Positions 1 to 9,800 of a stretch of 64,000 bases of DNA are shown piece by piece. A model generated the notes under the pieces. It saw nothing but the letters and a program-made list of their open reading frames with translations. It was not told the origin of the DNA and ran no database searches. Position 1 is the stretch's first letter. Each line of letters opens with the position of its first letter. The position numbers were made by a program, and so were the translations under genes. Source of the stretch: Catalinimonas alkaloidigena (lineage in GTDB: Bacteria; Bacteroidota; Bacteroidia; Cytophagales; Flexibacteraceae); assembly GCF_900100765.1 (NCBI RefSeq), contig NZ_FNFO01000004.1, positions 310,001 through 374,000 on the forward strand. The letters are read 5' to 3'.

Positions 1-126
1 CTGCTTGATCAGCAAACCTGCCTCATCGTACAACTTGACGGCTTTTTTGTCACTCGACATGCCGGGCTGAGCCCAGGCGATACTAACGCTACTGAAAAAC
101 AGCAATATGAAGCAGAATTTCCTCAT
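1..126 (-). CDS. Secreted protein, N-terminal fragment (possible TPR/OmpA-type)
   Basis: Only the first 42 codons are inside the window; the rest lies beyond base 1. The fragment starts with ATG and reads as a Sec signal peptide (MRKFCFILLFF, hydrophobic core, cleavage probably after AWA-Q). Then comes a short mature start with SDKKAVKLYDEAG. That alternation of K, A and Y is typical of the first helix of a tetratricopeptide repeat, as found at the start of PD40/OmpA proteins of this phylum, but 20 mature residues are too few to assign a family. The product is exported; its function is unknown. It is in the same orientation as queE and folD. Confidence 0.6.
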   Translation of the reverse strand, partial: MRKFCFILLFFSSVSIAWAQPGMSSDKKAVKLYDEAGLLIKQ

Positions 127-149
127 GGATCGGCTGGTATTCCCTTGGG

Positions 150-809
150 TCAGGGAATGTTAAGGTACTTATGGCTTTGCAACGTAACCCGCCAACGGGG
201 ATGCTGTTGCACGTAGTCAATCATCAGGGGGAGCATTTGCTCGCGGCGATCCCACTCGGGCTGCAGAAACAAGTGGCAATCGGGGCGAACCTGCGCGGCA
301 AACGACTCCGCCCAGGCCAAGTCACTTTTGTGGTAGATTACCACTTTCAGTTCGTCGGCCTTCTGCAGAATTTCCGGCCGGGGCGCTTTGAACTTCTTGG
401 GCGAGAAGCAGATCCAGTCCCACTGGCCCGACAACGGATGTGTCCCCGACGTTTCGATGTGTGTGCGGAAACCGGCCTCATGCAACGCGCCACACAGTTC
501 GTCCAGCGGGTGCATAAGCGGTTCGCCACCGGTAATGACCGCCAAACGACCCGGACGCGCAGCTGCGCCTGCGACGATCTGACTGACTGAGACGGCCGGA
601 TGACGCGATGCATCCCACGATTCTTTCACGTCGCACCAGTGACAGCCGACGTCGCACCCGCCCAAGCGAATAAAGTACGCCGCTCGGCCCTGGTGAAACC
701 CTTCGCCCTGAAGCGTGTAGAACGCTTCCATCAGCGGCAGGTCGCGCGAGGGCGCATGCCTGGTAACCACGGACTCACCTTGTTCCGTCGGCGTTTTGGT
801 TATCATCAT
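150..809 (-). CDS. queE: 7-carboxy-7-deazaguanine synthase (radical SAM), QueE
   Basis: Predicted radical SAM enzyme converting 6-carboxy-tetrahydropterin to 7-carboxy-7-deazaguanine, on the route to queuosine in tRNA. The iron-sulfur cluster motif is visible as C52-x3-C56-x2-C59 (GGCDVGCHWC), preceded by the family signature YTLQGEG and followed by the TGGEP motif that contacts SAM. The frame is open further upstream but only through a TTG at 842; the ATG at 809 (or the adjacent ATG at 806) gives about 219 residues, normal for the family. An internal ATG at 731 is also possible but would remove conserved sequence. No other queuosine gene is in the window. Confidence 0.93.
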   Translation of the reverse strand: MMITKTPTEQGESVVTRHAPSRDLPLMEAFYTLQGEGFHQGRAAYFIRLGGCDVGCHWCDVKESWDASRHPAVSVSQIVAGAAARPGRLAVITGGEPLMHPLDELCGALHEAGFRTHIETSGTHPLSGQWDWICFSPKKFKAPRPEILQKADELKVVIYHKSDLAWAESFAAQVRPDCHLFLQPEWDRREQMLPLMIDYVQQHPRWRVTLQSHKYLNIP

Positions 810-931
810 AATAATAAGAGGATCAACGTAGTTCTGCAACAAAAGCTGGGAAAAGAACAGTTCACGACCGCGTACTAACTACGGGCGAAAGGCCGTTTTT
901 CTCCCCCTTTTCGCGTGAAGAAACGCGTGCC

Positions 932-1813
932 TTACGGATAAAACGAGCGCTTTGCCGCATCCAGTGTGTTCAGCAGCAGTGCCGCACGCGTCATCGGACC
1001 GACCCCGCCGGGCACCGGGGTAATCCAACTACAACGCGGGGCTACTTCGTCGTACGCCACGTCGCCGCGCAACGCAAACCCACTTTTTTTCGAGGCATCT
1101 TCCACACGTGTGATGCCCACGTCGATCACGACCGCGCCCTCCTTCACCATGTCGGCCTTCACAAACTCCGGAATGCCCAGCGCGGCAATCAGAATATCCG
1201 CCTGCAAGGTTTGTGCTTTCAGGTCTTTTGTGCGGCTATGGCACAACGTTACGGTGCAGTTGCCCGGGTTATCATTCCGCGCCATCAGGATGCTCATCGG
1301 CGATCCCACAATGTGGCTGCGTCCCAGCACCACACAGTGCTTACCCGAGGTTTCGATCGGGTAGCGTTTCAGCAGTTCAAGAATGCCATAGGGCGTCGCC
1401 GGCAGGTAGGCGGGTAGATTCTTCGCCATGCGCCCGACGTTGACCGGATGGAACCCGTCCACATCCTTTTCGGGGGCCAGGGTTTCGGTTACTTTCTCGG
1501 CCGAAATGTGTGCAGGCAGCGGCAGCTGGACGATCAACCCGTCGATTTCTGCGTTTTCGTTTACTTCCCGGATTTTGTCCAACAGGGCCTCTTCAGAAAT
1601 TGTTTCGTCGAATCGAAAAAGGGACGATCCAAACCCCACTCGCTCGCAATCTTTTACTTTATTGCGCACATAGGCTTCGCTGGCCGGATTGTTTCCTACC
1701 AGAATGGCGGCCAGATGGGGAATTTTTCCACCGGCCGATCGAATGGCGGCTACTTCGGCTGCGATTTCGTCCTGAATGGTGCTGGACGTCTGTTTTCCGT
1801 CGAGTATTTGCAT
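932..1813 (-). CDS. folD: Bifunctional methylenetetrahydrofolate dehydrogenase/cyclohydrolase FolD
   Basis: Cytosolic enzyme interconverting 5,10-methylene-THF and 10-formyl-THF with NADP. Its 293 residues match the usual FolD length. Visible signatures are the substrate-site block with Y-x3-K (AYVRNK), VQLPLP, the DVDGFHP segment, the Rossmann stretch [11 protein letters not shown], and the C-terminal [13 protein letters not shown]. The ATG at 1813 is well placed: a promoter with both Bacteroidota boxes lies just upstream. Downstream on the same strand is queE, with a gap of about 120 bases. Confidence 0.97.
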   Translation of the reverse strand: MQILDGKQTSSTIQDEIAAEVAAIRSAGGKIPHLAAILVGNNPASEAYVRNKVKDCERVGFGSSLFRFDETISEEALLDKIREVNENAEIDGLIVQLPLPAHISAEKVTETLAPEKDVDGFHPVNVGRMAKNLPAYLPATPYGILELLKRYPIETSGKHCVVLGRSHIVGSPMSILMARNDNPGNCTVTLCHSRTKDLKAQTLQADILIAALGIPEFVKADMVKEGAVVIDVGITRVEDASKKSGFALRGDVAYDEVAPRCSWITPVPGGVGPMTRAALLLNTLDAAKRSFYP

Positions 1814-1836
1814 AAAAAAGGGGTCTGTGATTCCCG

Positions 1837-1868
1837 CAAAAGTAGCCAGCCCAACCGGCTCTTACCAA
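1837..1868 (-). promoter_or_regulatory. Bacteroidota-type promoter of folD
   Basis: Read on the minus strand there is TTG (1868-1866), a 21-base spacer, then TACTTTTG (1844-1837), an exact match to the phylum's -7 consensus TAnnTTTG. Transcription would begin near 1830, giving a leader of under 20 bases before the folD ATG. Confidence 0.6.
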
Positions 1869-1947
1869 GTTTTGCACAATAACTTACCGTTCGTGCAACC
1901 TCCGGGCACCTTCACGCATCTTTTCCTTAAAACCATACCTGAACACG

Positions 1948-2640
1948 ATGAAAAAAGCACTCTTTCCTCTGCTGCTGGGGCTGCTGCTCCCCCTCTCCAT
2001 CCTGGCGCAAAGCCGCGAAAAACGCACGATCCGTTCCTTTTCCGAGCTGGAAATCAGCGGGATCTACGAAGTGTATCTTCGCCAGGGCAATACCGAATCG
2101 CTGGAACTGGAAGCCGACGAGGACGTGATGGACAAACTCATCACAGAAAACAAAGGCGACCGGCTGGTACTGCGCATGGAGCACGTCCGCATGAACCAGT
2201 ACAAAAATCGTAAGGTTAAGGCCTACATTACCTGCCGCCGTCTGGACCGCATTGAAATGAGTGGTGCCACACACCTGCAAGGCGAAACGCCGCTGCACAC
2301 CAAAGCGCTGGCCATCGGGATCAGCGGCGCGGGCGACGTGCGTCTGGAGATCGATACCGAATCGCTGGAAGCGTCCATTTCAGGGGCGGGCGACCTGCGC
2401 GTCACGGGACGGACGGGCGAACAGCGCGTGGAAATCAGCGGCGCGGGCGACTACAAAAGCTACGACCTGGCCAGCCGCCGGGCAGAGGTGCGCGTCAGCG
2501 GCGCGGGTAGCGCAAACGTGACGGTTTCCGAAGAAATCGATGCCCATGCCAGCGGTGCCGGCAATGTCTACTACAAAGGCAGCCCCTCGCGCACGAACGT
2601 AAAGAGCAGCGGCGCCGGATCGGTCAAAAAAGTCAGTTGA
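1948..2640 (+). CDS. DUF2807 'head GIN' domain secreted protein
   Basis: A 230-residue exported protein: signal peptide to about residue 20 (LLPLSILAQ), then a right-handed beta-helix-like DUF2807 domain, often annotated as a putative auto-transporter adhesin. The C-terminal half is built of short repeats centred on SGAG (ISGAGDVRL, ISGAGDLRV, ISGAGDYKS, VSGAGSANV, ASGAGNVYY, SSGAGSVKK), spaced about 20-22 residues apart and matching the rungs of the helix. The molecular role of the family is not established; a location in the periplasm or at the outer membrane is expected. It is divergent from folD, with 134 bases between the two starts. Confidence 0.85.
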   Translation: MKKALFPLLLGLLLPLSILAQSREKRTIRSFSELEISGIYEVYLRQGNTESLELEADEDVMDKLITENKGDRLVLRMEHVRMNQYKNRKVKAYITCRRLDRIEMSGATHLQGETPLHTKALAIGISGAGDVRLEIDTESLEASISGAGDLRVTGRTGEQRVEISGAGDYKSYDLASRRAEVRVSGAGSANVTVSEEIDAHASGAGNVYYKGSPSRTNVKSSGAGSVKKVS

Positions 2641-2769
2641 TTCAGCCGACAATCCAATCGTCTGGGTTTCATCACGATAGCGTCTGTCTACAAAAGCGGT
2701 CTTGTGGGACTGCCCCTAGGATCTATACAGTCGCGTGTAACCTTTGTTCACGAATTTCAGTATGAGTCG

Positions 2770-2785
2770 ATTAGTTTGAACTAAT
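2770..2785. promoter_or_regulatory. Palindrome upstream of the barrel gene
   Basis: ATTAGTT-TG-AACTAAT is a perfect 7+7 inverted repeat ending 10 bases before the ATG of the following gene. It is nested inside a second inverted repeat, TCGATT (2767-2772) with AATCGA (2789-2794). It could be an operator or a hairpin covering the translation start. Confidence 0.4.
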
Positions 2786-2795
2786 ACGAATCGAT

Positions 2796-3404
2796 ATGAA
2801 ACTGAACATTCGAAAAATACAGCTTTTTGCGTTGTTATTCCTGGGTCTTTCTGTAGCTGCTCATGCGCAAAGCCGCTGGTCGGCTGGCCCGAAAGTAGGC
2901 GTGAACCAGGCTACATTTACGAACGACGACACCAAATCGTGGAACACAGGCTTCAACGGAGGCTTGTTCCTGACCTACAGCGACATTCATCACCTGGGCA
3001 TCACCGGGGAACTGTTGTACGTCACAAAGGGGGCGGAAGTCGAAACCGGCCAGCAAGACGTGCAGATCAACCTGGGTTACCTGGAAGCGCCGCTTTTGTT
3101 CCGCTACTTCTTCGGGCAGGGCGGCTTTCGTCCCAACCTGTTTGCGGGCCCTTACGCCGCCTACAACCTGTCGGCCAAGCGAATTGATCAGCGCACCGAC
3201 GCAGAAACGAATTTGGAAGATCGCGTAGAGCCCCTCGATTTAGGCTTTTTGGTCGGCGGTGGCGCCAACATCCGTGTGATGGACCACCGCTGGATCAATG
3301 TGGATGTGCGTTACAACCAAGGCATTACCCGCGTGCTGAGCGACGTGCCTGACGTACGGAACGGTGCATTCACTCTGAATGTCGGCTACGCGTTTGGCCT
3401 GTAA
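2796..3404 (+). CDS. Outer-membrane beta-barrel protein, PorT-like
   Basis: A 202-residue exported protein with a signal peptide (LFALLFLGLSVAAHAQ) and a pattern typical of small 8-stranded barrels of the PorT/OMP_b-brl_2 type. It opens with GPKVGVNQATF, then alternating hydrophobic/polar strands (GLFLTY, GITGELLYVTKGAE, LEAPLLFRYFF, RPNLFAGPYAAYNLSA, LGFLVGGGANI, WINVDVRYNQGITRV), and ends with a strand finishing in an aromatic-rich GYAFGL. The last residues at the true C-terminus fit recognition by the Bam machinery. Specific function is unknown; many such paralogues exist per genome. Confidence 0.8.
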   Translation: MKLNIRKIQLFALLFLGLSVAAHAQSRWSAGPKVGVNQATFTNDDTKSWNTGFNGGLFLTYSDIHHLGITGELLYVTKGAEVETGQQDVQINLGYLEAPLLFRYFFGQGGFRPNLFAGPYAAYNLSAKRIDQRTDAETNLEDRVEPLDLGFLVGGGANIRVMDHRWINVDVRYNQGITRVLSDVPDVRNGAFTLNVGYAFGL

Positions 3405-3426
3405 TCGACCCGAGCTTATTACAATG

Positions 3427-3455
3427 AAAAAGCCCGCAAGAAGCGGGCTTTTTTT
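3427..3455 (+). terminator. Rho-independent terminator, probably bidirectional
   Basis: AAAAAGCCCGC (3427-3437), loop AAGAA, GCGGGCTTTTTTT (3443-3455). It lies between convergent genes; the A-run on the left arm would serve as the T-tract for the gene arriving on the minus strand. Confidence 0.9.
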
Positions 3456-3476
3456 GTTTCTGTAAAGACCTTTACC

Positions 3477-5816
3477 TCACTTGATGCGCAGGCGTTGCCC
3501 CACACGAATCTCGTTTGACGTCAGGTTGTTGATGGCCTTCAGTTGCTCGACCGACAAGTTGAACCGACGCGCAATCGAATAGAGCGTCATGCCCTCTTCC
3601 ACTTCATAATAGCCATCGTTTGCCTCCGTGCCGTTGATTACGTCCATGGTTTGCGGAGCGATGATGTTGTTTCCTGCCCGCACAACCCGCAGGGGCTGGT
3701 AGGCCTCCACCGTTTCGTCGGTCAGGTTGTTCATCCGCATCAGGTCAGCTTTTTTCTGATTGAGGCGTTTGGCAATGCTCATGAGAGTTTCGCCGGGCTG
3801 CACCACATACACCATGGCATTCGCCACAAAGTCGGGGCCGCCGATCACGTAAAATTCCACGCGGCGGTTCACCTGGCGTCCGGTACGAGTCGCGTTGCTC
3901 ACCAACGGATTTCCCTCCCCGCGTGCATCGATCACCAGATCCGACTTCTTCAGCCCATGTGCAATCAGGTAATCCCGAGCGGCCTGGCCTCGCTGGGTCG
4001 ACAGCTTTTCGTTGTATTCGTCCGAGCCGATGTTGTCGGTATTGGCGTTCATTTCGATCTGCACGTGCGGATTCCCTTTGGAATACGCGATGATTTCGTC
4101 CAGCACTTTGCGCGCTTCGGGGCGTAAATCGTACTTGTCAAAGTCGAAATAAATGTTTTCAAACAACAGCTTAGACGCCGCCGCGGTCGATCCTTCCACG
4201 TCCATGCCGTCAATCAGCAACTGCCGACGCCGCGACGGATCGCTGTCTTCGTCGACCGACACCTGGTAGGCCGAATCGGCAGGGAGGTTTTTGAACTTAA
4301 ACACCCCCGAGTCGTCGGTAGAGGTGGTTTTGATCGGCTGGTTGTCCTGATTATTAAGATTCACTTTGACGTCGGGCAGCGGCTCTTTCGTGTCTTCATC
4401 CACAATTTTGCCCGAGATCGTCACGCTCTCAAACTCTTCGGTCGAGTCTTTGTCGATGCTGGCGATCAGCGATTCTTCGCTTTCACGACGGAAGCGGTAC
4501 AGATCATCGCTGCCCGCACCCTTTTCCCGGTTGCTCGACAGATACCCCCACGCGTCGCCCAGCACGAAATAAAAATCGTCGCGACTCGAATTGAAGGGCA
4601 AGCCGAGGTTATCTACTTCGTTCCAGGAGTCTCCGCGCGCCGCAAAAATGTCGAGCCCGCCAAACCCTTCGTGCCCGTTCGAGGCGAAAAACAGCGTCCG
4701 CTCCGGGGCATAGTAGCATGGCGAAATTTCTTCGAACGGCGTGTTGATCTCTCCACCCAGGTTCACGGCTTTTTCCCAGTTTTCACCGTCGCCACTTTTT
4801 ACGCTGTACCACAAATCGTTCTGCCCAAAACCACCGGGTCGGGGCGAAACAAAGAACAACGTGTCGCCCGAGGGCGTCAGCGAAGGCTGTTTGGTATCGT
4901 AGCGCGGAAAGTTCACGTTTTCGTTCAGCCGCTCCGGCTTCGACCACCGTCCTTCCACCAGGGTGGTGACGTACAGGGCGCATTCCCCCTGATTTTCCCA
5001 GCAGCTGGTGTAGTAGAATTTGGTTCGATCCTGATTAAACACCCCCGCGCCATCGTTCCGAATGGTGTTGATGCGCTGAAATTGATCGTCCGTCGTATCG
5101 GCTTTCCACTGCGTTCCAAGCTTCTCGTATCGATACAGGTCGCTGTAAATCTGCCCCGTACGGTTGTCGACATCGTCGCCTTTCGAACCCGGACGAGCCG
5201 ACGTAAATACCAGAGACGAATCGTGTTCGTAGATGGCGGGCGCGTACTCGGCGTTGGGCGTATTAACAGGCGCGCTTAGAGCCTTGAACTGGTGGTCCGG
5301 CTCCGGCTTTTTCAGCTCCTGCAGGGCCAGCGTACAGCCGTTATTTTCCAGTACGGCACGTGCGCGCAGGGCCTCTTCGGCAGGGGTTGCCGGTTGAAAG
5401 CGATCCAGAAAATCCTCGAAGACGATTTTGGCATCGCTGTATTTGCTGTTCAGCTTCAGCATCATGGCGTACCAGAACGTAGCCTGCAACCCGTACGCGC
5501 CTCTGACCTGCTTGGCCTGCCGGTAAGCAGCCTCGGCCTGGTCGTAAGCAAAGTACGCGCGGTACGCCTCGCCGAGTTGAAAGGCGGCATAGTCGTTTTC
5601 GGGATTCGCTTCCAGCGCCTTGCGGTAGTACTCGGCCGCCTGGAAATACTCTTCCCGGTCAAAATACTGGTCGGCAATGCGCGTGGCCGAAGAAGTTTTT
5701 CGTTCGCGCTGTGCCAGCGAAGGCAAACTCCACAGCACGAGCAGCAGCAGCAGTCCCGTACGCACCCGGAACGAGGACGGGGTGGCAAATGTCAGTAGAT
5801 TCAGTAGCGGCGTCAT
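3477..5816 (-). CDS. TPR/PD40/OmpA protein with two C-terminal LysM domains
   Basis: A 779-residue exported protein, probably a periplasmic or outer-membrane-associated partner of the secretion/adhesion unit upstream. Visible order: signal peptide (to about 35), TPR-like helices (AADQYFDREEYFQAAEYYRKALEA region), PD40/WD40-like beta-propeller repeats (about 180-440; SARPG, PSLTPSGDTLFF, NDLW, FASNGHEGFGGLDIF), a carboxypeptidase-regulatory-like fold (ISGKIVDEDTKEPL), an OmpA domain (YFDFDKYDL through LSTQRGQAARDYL, with the D and R peptidoglycan contacts), and two LysM modules (PGETLMSIAKRLN and EGMTLYSIARRFN) at the very end. It follows the PorP/SprF gene by 12 bases. OmpA-TPR-PD40 proteins next to PorP/SprF are standard in this phylum; adding tandem LysM gives a second peptidoglycan anchor. 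Confidence 0.9.
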   Translation of the reverse strand: MTPLLNLLTFATPSSFRVRTGLLLLLVLWSLPSLAQRERKTSSATRIADQYFDREEYFQAAEYYRKALEANPENDYAAFQLGEAYRAYFAYDQAEAAYRQAKQVRGAYGLQATFWYAMMLKLNSKYSDAKIVFEDFLDRFQPATPAEEALRARAVLENNGCTLALQELKKPEPDHQFKALSAPVNTPNAEYAPAIYEHDSSLVFTSARPGSKGDDVDNRTGQIYSDLYRYEKLGTQWKADTTDDQFQRINTIRNDGAGVFNQDRTKFYYTSCWENQGECALYVTTLVEGRWSKPERLNENVNFPRYDTKQPSLTPSGDTLFFVSPRPGGFGQNDLWYSVKSGDGENWEKAVNLGGEINTPFEEISPCYYAPERTLFFASNGHEGFGGLDIFAARGDSWNEVDNLGLPFNSSRDDFYFVLGDAWGYLSSNREKGAGSDDLYRFRRESEESLIASIDKDSTEEFESVTISGKIVDEDTKEPLPDVKVNLNNQDNQPIKTTSTDDSGVFKFKNLPADSAYQVSVDEDSDPSRRRQLLIDGMDVEGSTAAASKLLFENIYFDFDKYDLRPEARKVLDEIIAYSKGNPHVQIEMNANTDNIGSDEYNEKLSTQRGQAARDYLIAHGLKKSDLVIDARGEGNPLVSNATRTGRQVNRRVEFYVIGGPDFVANAMVYVVQPGETLMSIAKRLNQKKADLMRMNNLTDETVEAYQPLRVVRAGNNIIAPQTMDVINGTEANDGYYEVEEGMTLYSIARRFNLSVEQLKAINNLTSNEIRVGQRLRIK

Positions 5817-5828
5817 GTGTTCGGTTCG

Positions 5829-6872
5829 TCAGATGCGCGGCGTCGAGAAGCGCTTGCGGCGGTGTTCTTTAAAATTGCGGATGGTCAGGCTCAGCTCGTA
5901 GGCGCCACGTCCTTTGGTGTTGTAGCGCAAACCCGACGAGTTGACGTCATAGCTAAAGCCCACCGTGAAGGCCGGCGTCGACAAGCCGGTGTTGATGATG
6001 AAAGCGTCGCCGTAGCGGTACCATCCCCCCAGCATAAATTCCGACTCGCCCAGCAATCCGAACGGATGCGGCACCACCTGGTAGCGCAGGTAAACACCGC
6101 CGTTCAGTTGTTGGAGTTCCGACTGTTGCATCCACAACAGGTTGGGCGACAGGTGGAGCTTGTCGCTCACACGGAAATCGGCACCGGTGTGGGCCTTCAG
6201 CAAAATCGGCAGGCTGCTGGAAAAGCCCTGGCGCATCGACTCATCGGGCGAGTTGAGGTGCGATCCCGCTACCCCTGCGTAAAAACTTACGGGCGAACGC
6301 ACGGCTTCGCGCAGCGGATTGTACGCCCACATAAGGCCCGCCGCGACGTCGGCAAAGGTCCGGCGTGAGTTCAGCATGCTGATGTTCACCGGTACCGACG
6401 GATCGAAGCCGATAAAAGGGTTGAACTGTTCGCCCCATTCGGTATTGGTCATGTCCAGGCTCCGCTGCACCAACCCGCCCTGACCGGCTACTACCAGCGC
6501 CATGCCCTGGTTTCTGGCCAGCAGATCATACGCAAACGTCATGTTCACGCCGGTGGTATTCAGGTTGCCGTCGCCCGCCCGGTCGTTAAAAACCGAAAAG
6601 CCGATTCCGCCGACATGCACCGGCTCGATGCGCTCGCGCCACAGCGGCGCAATCACCGACACCTGGTTGGTTAGATAGGGCACCACGATGCTCTGCCACT
6701 GCGACCGGTAATTGGCACTGAACGTCAGGTCCTGTTCCAGTCCGGCCAGCGCGGGGTTCAGGTAAAGCGACGAGGCATAAAACTGCGAGAATTGCGCATC
6801 CTGCGCCCGCAGGCTACTGATCGTGAGCAGCAGCGTGAAGAAGACGTAGTATCGGGTCAAAGTGCGATTCAT
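5829..6872 (-). CDS. PorP/SprF family type IX secretion membrane protein
   Basis: A 347-residue outer-membrane barrel of the PorP/SprF family. The hallmark N-terminus QDAQFSQFYASSLYLNPALAG is present after a signal peptide (LLTISSLRAQ), and the SANYRSQW segment follows, as in known members. In Flavobacterium, SprF is needed for secretion of the type B adhesin SprB, and PorP/SprF proteins usually sit next to a type B cargo gene; here that is the 2177-aa gene whose stop is 2 bases upstream. Dedicated export or surface anchoring of that protein is therefore inferred. Confidence 0.93.
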   Translation of the reverse strand: MNRTLTRYYVFFTLLLTISSLRAQDAQFSQFYASSLYLNPALAGLEQDLTFSANYRSQWQSIVVPYLTNQVSVIAPLWRERIEPVHVGGIGFSVFNDRAGDGNLNTTGVNMTFAYDLLARNQGMALVVAGQGGLVQRSLDMTNTEWGEQFNPFIGFDPSVPVNISMLNSRRTFADVAAGLMWAYNPLREAVRSPVSFYAGVAGSHLNSPDESMRQGFSSSLPILLKAHTGADFRVSDKLHLSPNLLWMQQSELQQLNGGVYLRYQVVPHPFGLLGESEFMLGGWYRYGDAFIINTGLSTPAFTVGFSYDVNSSGLRYNTKGRGAYELSLTIRNFKEHRRKRFSTPRI

Positions 6873-6874
6873 AA

Positions 6875-9800
6875 TTACTGTATCAGCGTTGCCGTTCCGA
6901 CTTTTTCAAAAGGTGTTCCGTCCAGAAACTTGCCCTTCACCATGTAGGTGTAAGCGCCCACCGGCAGCAGATCGCCCGCATTGTTCCGGCGCCCTGTCCA
7001 GCCGGTCTGGTTGGCCTCTTCGAACGAACTGGTTTCGTAAAGCAGTTCGCCCCAGCGGTCGTAAACCCGGAACATAAAATCGCCTGACTGAATGCTGGTG
7101 CCGTACACGCGCAACGTACGGTTGTGGGGGTTGTCGGCCTGCGGATCGAAAATGTTCGGCACGAACACCACTTGCGTGCGAATCACCTCCACGATCACCG
7201 AAGCGGTATCGCGACAGCCGTATTGGTTTTGCAGCGTAAGCCACACCCGGTATTTTCCTTCGTTCGGATAACTTTTGACCGGACTCGGCTCGGAACTCGA
7301 CGTCCCGTCCCCAAACGCCCAGGTGTAAGTATGGGCAGGATCGAGGTTCAACGGGGTAAATCGGATCGGATCGCCCGGCAGCACGGCATCGGGATCGTAC
7401 GAGAAAGTGGCCTCGGTAGAAGGCAGAATGGTCGCCGTTACGGTGTCGCGTGCTTCGCCACAGGGGTTGCGCACGGTGATGATAAACTGAACCTGATCCA
7501 GATCGCCCGGGCCTGGCTCGTACGAAGCCGTCAGCTGATCGGCGTTGCGTAACGTTCCGGTTCCGTTGGTGGTCCAGGTGATTTCCAATTCGTTTCCAGA
7601 GCTTGTGGCCGCAAGGGCAATGGTTTCGTCGGCACAAGAAGCCCCCAGTTCCTGCGCTTCCACACGGCCCGGAATGGTCAGGAAACGTACCTCTGTGCGG
7701 GCGGAATCTGTGCACCCGCCCGGCGTGGTGATGGCGACCGAATAGAAACCTGCCGTCGTAACGACGAGGGTCTGGGTCGTGTCTCCGGTGTTCCAGCGGA
7801 AGCGGGCACCCGGATTCCCCGCGTTCAATGTGACGCTGGGTGCATCGCAGGCATAGGTCACTGCCGCCAGGGTCAGCTCTGGGCGTGGTGCAATGGATAA
7901 GGACACCACCGCCACCGAGGTATCGCTACAGCCCGCATTCGTGGCCACAAGCGCGTAGGTGCCACTTTCGGCGGCATAGAAAATCGAATCGCCTTTCGTC
8001 GTGCCTTTGTAGACCGAAACCCCATTGCGCAACCACTCGAACGAATCGGCTTCCCGACTTGCGCCAGCGCTCAACCGGATGGAGTCCCCTTCGCAGGCCG
8101 TGGTGGTTACCGGTTGCGACAGCACGGCGACCGGCCGCGCGGTTTGGATGATCTGTACCACTGCTGAGGTATCGCTACAGCCGTTGTGGTCAAATACTGC
8201 CACCTGGAAATTTCCTGCGCTCAAGATCGTATCGGCGTTGGTCGTGATTCCCGCCACGGGAGTTGCCACATTGCCTACGTACCGCAACCATTGGTATCCC
8301 ATGATGGTGGTGTCGCCGGGGGCTGAGGTCGCCGCCGACATCGCAACGCCCCCATCGCCGGCACAGTAGTACTGCGGTTGCGCCGGGACTATGGCCGCAA
8401 AAGGTGGTCGATAGAACGCGGGGGCTACCGCCGCGGAGGTATCGCTACATCCGGCCGCGCTGAAAGCGACGAGCTGGTACTGCCCCTGCGCCATAAAGAA
8501 GGTATCGCGCGGCGTCATGACGTCGGTAATCGGTTCGCCGTTCCGCAAATACTGGATGTTCACGGTGTTTTCGCTGCCGACATGCGTAAAGGCGATCGGA
8601 CTGCCGGGACAGGTTTTGCCTCCGATCTGACTCAGTCGCGCCACCGGCAGATCGCTGTAATGCGCAACCCGCACCGCCGCCGACGTATCGCTGCAGCCAG
8701 CACTGTTGGTGATCACGACCCGGTACCATCCCGGCTGGCTCACCTGAATTTCTGAAGTACCCACTCCCATCGAACCGTTTTCGTTGAGCCACTCGTACGA
8801 ATCGGCCGTACCGGCGCTATCCACGGCGGTGAGAACGGTACTGCCTCCGATGCAGAACAGCGCCGAATCGGCGGGCTGAATTGCCGCCACCGGCGTAGGC
8901 CGAATCCGCAGCACCAACACCGCCGAGGTATCGCTACAGCCCATCTGGTTGTACACGATGACCCGGTAACGTCCTTCTTTGTTCACCAGCAGTTCGGCAC
9001 TGGCCGAAGACGTAGCATCGGCCACTCCGTTGCGAATCCAGCGGTAGCGGGCATTGGGTCCTGCATTGCTGGAGGCGGCCGAAAGCGTCACCGTATTGTT
9101 CGTACAGGCGCTGACTTCACCGACCGGCACCAACGCGGCGAAAGGTTGCGGGCGCGCCACAATTCGTACCTGGGCAGAATCGCTGTTACAGCCCGACGAA
9201 TCGAAAGCGACCACTTTGTACGTGCCGGTTGAGTAGAACAGGAAGCTGGGGGAGGCATCGGTAATTTGCCCTGTGATGGGCACGCCGTTGCGGAAGTATT
9301 TGTAACTGGCCAGCGTTGTACTGCCACCAGTTTTTAGTTGGATGATGTCGCCTACACACGCCGAGTCGCCCGAAAGGCTGGCCAGCGTCACCGTGGGTTT
9401 CGGCAGAACCAAGAGCGTCACTTCGTTGGAGGTGGTGTCACAGTAATTTGTGTTGTAGGCAATTACCTTATAAGTGCCCCCGCCTGTCACCAGCGTATCT
9501 TTTCTACTGCCCATCGAAAGTGGTACGTTGTTGCGCAACCACTGAAAACGAGTAGCACCCGTACCGCCCGTGACGGTCAGACGCACGAAATCACCGCTTG
9601 GGCACAACGCCGTTTTCGACGCCGTCAGCGTCAGTTTCGAGGGGCGGGGGTTGACAAGCAACGTATCGGCCGCATCGGCGGCAGAAGTATCGCTACAGTT
9701 GGCGTCGTACGCAATGACCCGGTAGATGCCCGCTTCGTAGGCTTTGTAGGTGCTGTCGGTGGCGCCCGCAATCGGATTCCCGTTTTTCAGCCACTGGTAG

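Noticed and set aside
912-927. CGCGT-GAAGAA-ACGCG hairpin after folD as a terminator
   Set aside because: On the folD strand it is followed by A's and G's rather than T's.
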